A stretch of DNA of 64,000 nucleotides from Pseudozyma flocculosa PF-1 (taxonomy: Eukaryota; Basidiomycota; Ustilaginomycetes; Ustilaginales; Ustilaginaceae): positions 478,197 through 542,196 of the forward strand of contig NW_006920872.1 of assembly GCF_000417875.1 (NCBI RefSeq). Direction: 5' to 3'. A model generated the notes under the pieces. The model had not been told where the DNA came from and searched no databases. It saw nothing but the letters and a program-made list of their open reading frames with translations. Positions within the stretch are counted from its first letter, which is position 1, and each line of letters opens with the position of its first letter. The translations under genes and the position numbers were made by a program. Below are positions 61,020 through 64,000 of the stretch, one piece after another.

Positions 61020-64000
61020 TGCGCCGAGCGCCGGGCGTCGTGTCTCGTGCCTCGTGGCCTGAGGTCGGGTGGGTCGTCGTAGGTCGACGCACCGCGACGT
61101 CTGCCCGCTCGCTGCTTCGCTTTTCTCCCCTTGTGCGGCGAGCGATGCTACTTCCGGCGTTCTTGGCCTCTGGCAACTGCGGGTGGGACTCGACCAATCG
61201 ATCTGTTCGCCCCACGTTGACTGGGCTACGCGGAGTTTCCACTCCAGCGACACCCCCTGGGCCTGACCAGCCCCGCTGCGTGCTTCGTTGGATCCTTTCG
61301 CCCGCCTCGGCCAACTTGCTTCCCAAGCGGATGCTGGGATCTACTGCACTTGTAGAACCCTCGCAACAGGACCGCCAGAGCGCAGCATGTCGTCGGCGCG
61401 CCCACAGCAGCAAACGCACCAACCCGCATCCCCCACCCACAGCAGCAAGGCAGCCGACATCATCGGCTGCGGCAACCGTCTGCCCCAACAACGCTCTCCG
61501 GCATCCCGCATCGATCGTCGCACTCCTTTTTTTTCCGGGGCCCTGATGTGCCCGTTTCCTGTTTGCCGACGATCGGCCAGCAATTGCAGCTGCGCCAACA
61601 AAGAAGCGTCGATGCCTGTCTTTGTCCGTCGGAAACCAAAGCGTAGGCTGGAAGCAGCTGGCATAGGCTGCGCTCGCTTCGGCCCACAGGCGCGACTTGG
61701 CTAGCACGCCTTGACGGCTGCATCGGCCCGCTTTGCCGCCATGTTTCCACTGGCTCCTCGGACATAGGCTTGAGCGGACCGACGACCGGCCATCAGGGGT
61801 TGCCATGAGCCATTCTCTCTCTCCGTCTCCCCCTCTCCCCCTCTCCCCCTCTTCCCCTCTCCCCCTCTTCCCCTCACACCCTCTAGTCCCGCCAGCGCTC
61901 AACACACGATGCACAGCTGCCGCGGCCCTGATCCGACCCTTTGCATAACCATGTATCCATTCCATTCTTCTGTTTGTCCACCTGACCTCGTCACGCCCAC
62001 GCTGGCTTTGCCGCAATCCGATCCACATGTTGCGGTCTTCAACGCTGGTCGGCTCCACCGTCGTGTCGCCCCGCGACGCGTGGGCCACAATGAGGGGTGG
62101 CGGCGAGATGAAGCGAGGCGGGAAGAAAGGAGGTCGGCCGAGTCTGGACCCATCCTGTCATGCACGTCGGACCAGGTGAGCGGGCGAGTGGATCGGAGCG
62201 CCCGAGCCGCACCGGTCGGTCATCTGCTGCTCCGCCTCGAGCGGGCAACGCGGCAGAGTGTGAAGAAGGTCGAAGGGGAAGCGAGGACGAGAACGATGAG
62301 AAGGAGGAAGCAGGAGATAGATCCCCACGTTACAGCCTGCGCAGAGCCACGACTGCGGGCTTCTTGACCGGCTTCATGCAATCCACTGAGCACCTTCCCC
62401 TCCTTCCCTATTCTTCTCCGCCTTGCTCGTCTTTGCGGGATCAGAGAGCTCCGGAGCCGGACGTAGGCAGAGAGAAGCCAGGATCATCGCGACCATCCAG
62501 CCTGGCCACCCGCAACTCTCGCAGATCCCTGCTCGCAGCGACTCTAGGGAGGACTGACTGTACCACGCTGTCCTCTCCTCCCAACCCACGCCTGCCCCAG
62601 TCAAAAAGTGGCCAGCAGCCCGAGTGAGGGGTTAAATTGCTTTTTGGGCGTTTTTCTGGGCGCGCCGAGCCGATCCGTCGACCACGAGGCAACTCTTCGT
62701 CCCACGCTACCGCCAGCGCGGGGCGCTAGGACCCAGCCCCTCGTCTGTGTCCCCCGTTCCACGGCTCGCTCCTATCCAGACAGTGCACATCCACCACTAC
62801 TGTGCTGCATTCTTATCGTGCTGTATGGCTCGCTCACCTCTGGCCTTTTCTTCCTGCGTCGAGGGATTATTGTTGACTGAGCAGTCGGGGCCGAGCCCCT
62901 ATTTGACCCTCCGACCTACCGCACCGTCCTGCGCGGGGCAAAGAAGGAAGCAAACCAGAGATCAGACCTCCCGCATCACATGTGGTCGGCAGCATCTCCG
63001 CTCCTTTGCCGCTTCTCGTCAGCGGCGGCCTACTGGGCCAGCTTGCGCCTTCCTACTTGTCTTTTTTGATGCGAAGAGTTCGTCCGGTCCCGCCGTGGCG
63101 TGGCCTCCCCGTCGAATACAGTGTGAGCGCAGACAGCGAGAGAGGCAGGTGAGGAAGGCCACAAAAAGGGTACCACGACCTGGTGTGGGGACACCGGAAG
63201 CGAGATGCCGAAGCCTCCTGACGATAAGGCGGCCTTTGCTCTCTGTGCAGAGCGGCTTACCTGACCTGAACTTGCTCCCATTCTGATTGTGGGCCAGTGA
63301 CCAGCGATGGGTGGGCAGGCGGTCCTGTAGACAGACGATGAACGACCCATCCGATCCTGCAACTGAAGCAGGCGTAGAGGCTTTGCCGTGATACCGGACT
63401 GCGGTACCTACAACGCCGTAGCTAGATGTTTGTGCGCCCGCCCGTTCGCCCGCTCACACGCGCGGTCTGCGGCTGGGCTGTTGTGTTGTCCGATACGCTC
63501 GCCCTCGTTGCAGAAGTGAAAGGCAAGGTGGGACCCATCTTGTCGGTACCGCCGAGCGTGCACGGTGAGCGAATTCGTCGTCGAGTCGACGCTGAGACCG
63601 CTCGCCCGTTCCCTTTGTCTTGAGTGCACTACATACTCGCGAATGAAGTTGCACTGGACTCGACTTGCCATCGCCGCGGAGCTGCTTGGTAGGCAGGCGG
63701 ACAATTGGCCTGCAAGCGGTCACGCAGAGGTGCAGCGTCCGACTACTACTGTTGTGCTGTACGTGCAGTACGTACTCCTCTGTGTACGTGTGGCTGGGCG
63801 GTCGGGATGGACGTTTATGAACGCCGTAGGGGAGACTGGATGGTGGTCTTCACAGCCGGCAATCTGTCTACCGAAGGGAGGAAGAGGAGACCGATACGCG
63901 CGCCTGCCTCTTGGCAGGGGAGGTGCAGGCTAGTTGCAATACGCCGTATGACGCCACAAGCGTGGCAGGCAGGCCTGCGTATGTATGTGCCGGTAGCGTG
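61020..64000. other. Intergenic region downstream of the TPS3-like gene
   Basis: About 3 kb to the window end with no supported gene. Short frames on both strands lack codon bias and motifs. It contains a T run at 61527-61534 and a polypyrimidine tract at 61813-61875. Confidence 0.55.
61813..61875 (+). repeat. Polypyrimidine CCCCTCT repeat tract
   Basis: About 63 bases of uninterrupted pyrimidine apart from one G, made mostly of CCCCCTCT and CCCCTCTT units. Such mirror-like homopyrimidine tracts can form triplex DNA. It lies about 0.8 kb beyond the TPS3-like stop. Confidence 0.85.

Noticed and set aside
1..64000. Searched by eye for transposons, terminal repeats and CRISPR-like arrays
   Set aside because: Only short microsatellites are visible; no transposase, reverse transcriptase or spaced repeat array was found.

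Overview
The window looks like nuclear DNA of a GC-rich basidiomycete, most like the smut-related yeasts and fungi (Ustilaginomycotina); the genus cannot be told from sequence alone. The reasons are spliceosomal genes with short GT-AG introns (most are 88-187 nt), eukaryote-only proteins (ATG5, TAF12, GCN2, EMC5, LEU5, eL21, uS4), heavy C/G use at third codon positions, and low-complexity inserts in otherwise conserved proteins. I see no mobile element, CRISPR array, rRNA or convincing tRNA. There are two runs of N (20 and 330 bases) and one single N inside a C homopolymer.

Layout. 1-2.1 kb: no gene, GGCA repeats. 2.1-3.8 kb (-): unrecognised single-pass membrane protein. 6.1-11.3 kb: three tRNA-quality genes side by side, namely DTD1 (+), CTU2 (-) and KAE1 (+). 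12.0-13.7 kb (+): ATG5. 14.6-17.8 kb (+): a very Gln-rich TAF12. 19.5-21.2 kb (+): APC-family permease. 21.4-25.8 kb (-): EMC5, an AhpD-like protein with a mitochondrial-type leader, and the CDK7/KIN28 kinase. 26.3-28.2 kb (+): AGM1/PCM1, sharing a divergent promoter with KIN28. 29.3-31.1 kb (+): the LEU5-type mitochondrial carrier. 31.5-34.2 kb (-): an FBXO9/HRT3-type F-box protein. 35.8-37.5 kb (-): MFS sugar transporter. 37.5-43.2 kb: a 5.7 kb gene-poor stretch. 43.2-48.7 kb (-): GCN2 in one 1842-residue exon. 49.8-53.5 kb: a divergent ribosomal-protein pair, eL21 (-) and uS4 (+). 54.1-54.8 kb (-): a coiled-coil protein, tentatively REX1-B-like. 56.9-61.0 kb (+): the TPS3/TSL1-type regulatory subunit of trehalose synthase. 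61.0-64.0 kb: no gene.

How the genes relate. Most are unrelated housekeeping genes, but translation is over-represented: D-aminoacyl-tRNA proofreading (DTD1), U34 thiolation (CTU2), A37 threonylcarbamoylation (KAE1), two ribosomal proteins and the uncharged-tRNA sensor kinase GCN2. Nutrient and stress functions (ATG5, permease, hexose transporter, GCN2, trehalose regulation) form a second theme. I did not find a clearly new multi-gene system. The least explained items are the 557-residue membrane protein, the 5.7 kb gene-poor block, a possible uncalled gene near 34.4-35.1 kb, and the unusual gene ends (a split ATG, a 6-nt first coding exon, and a 12-nt last coding exon).
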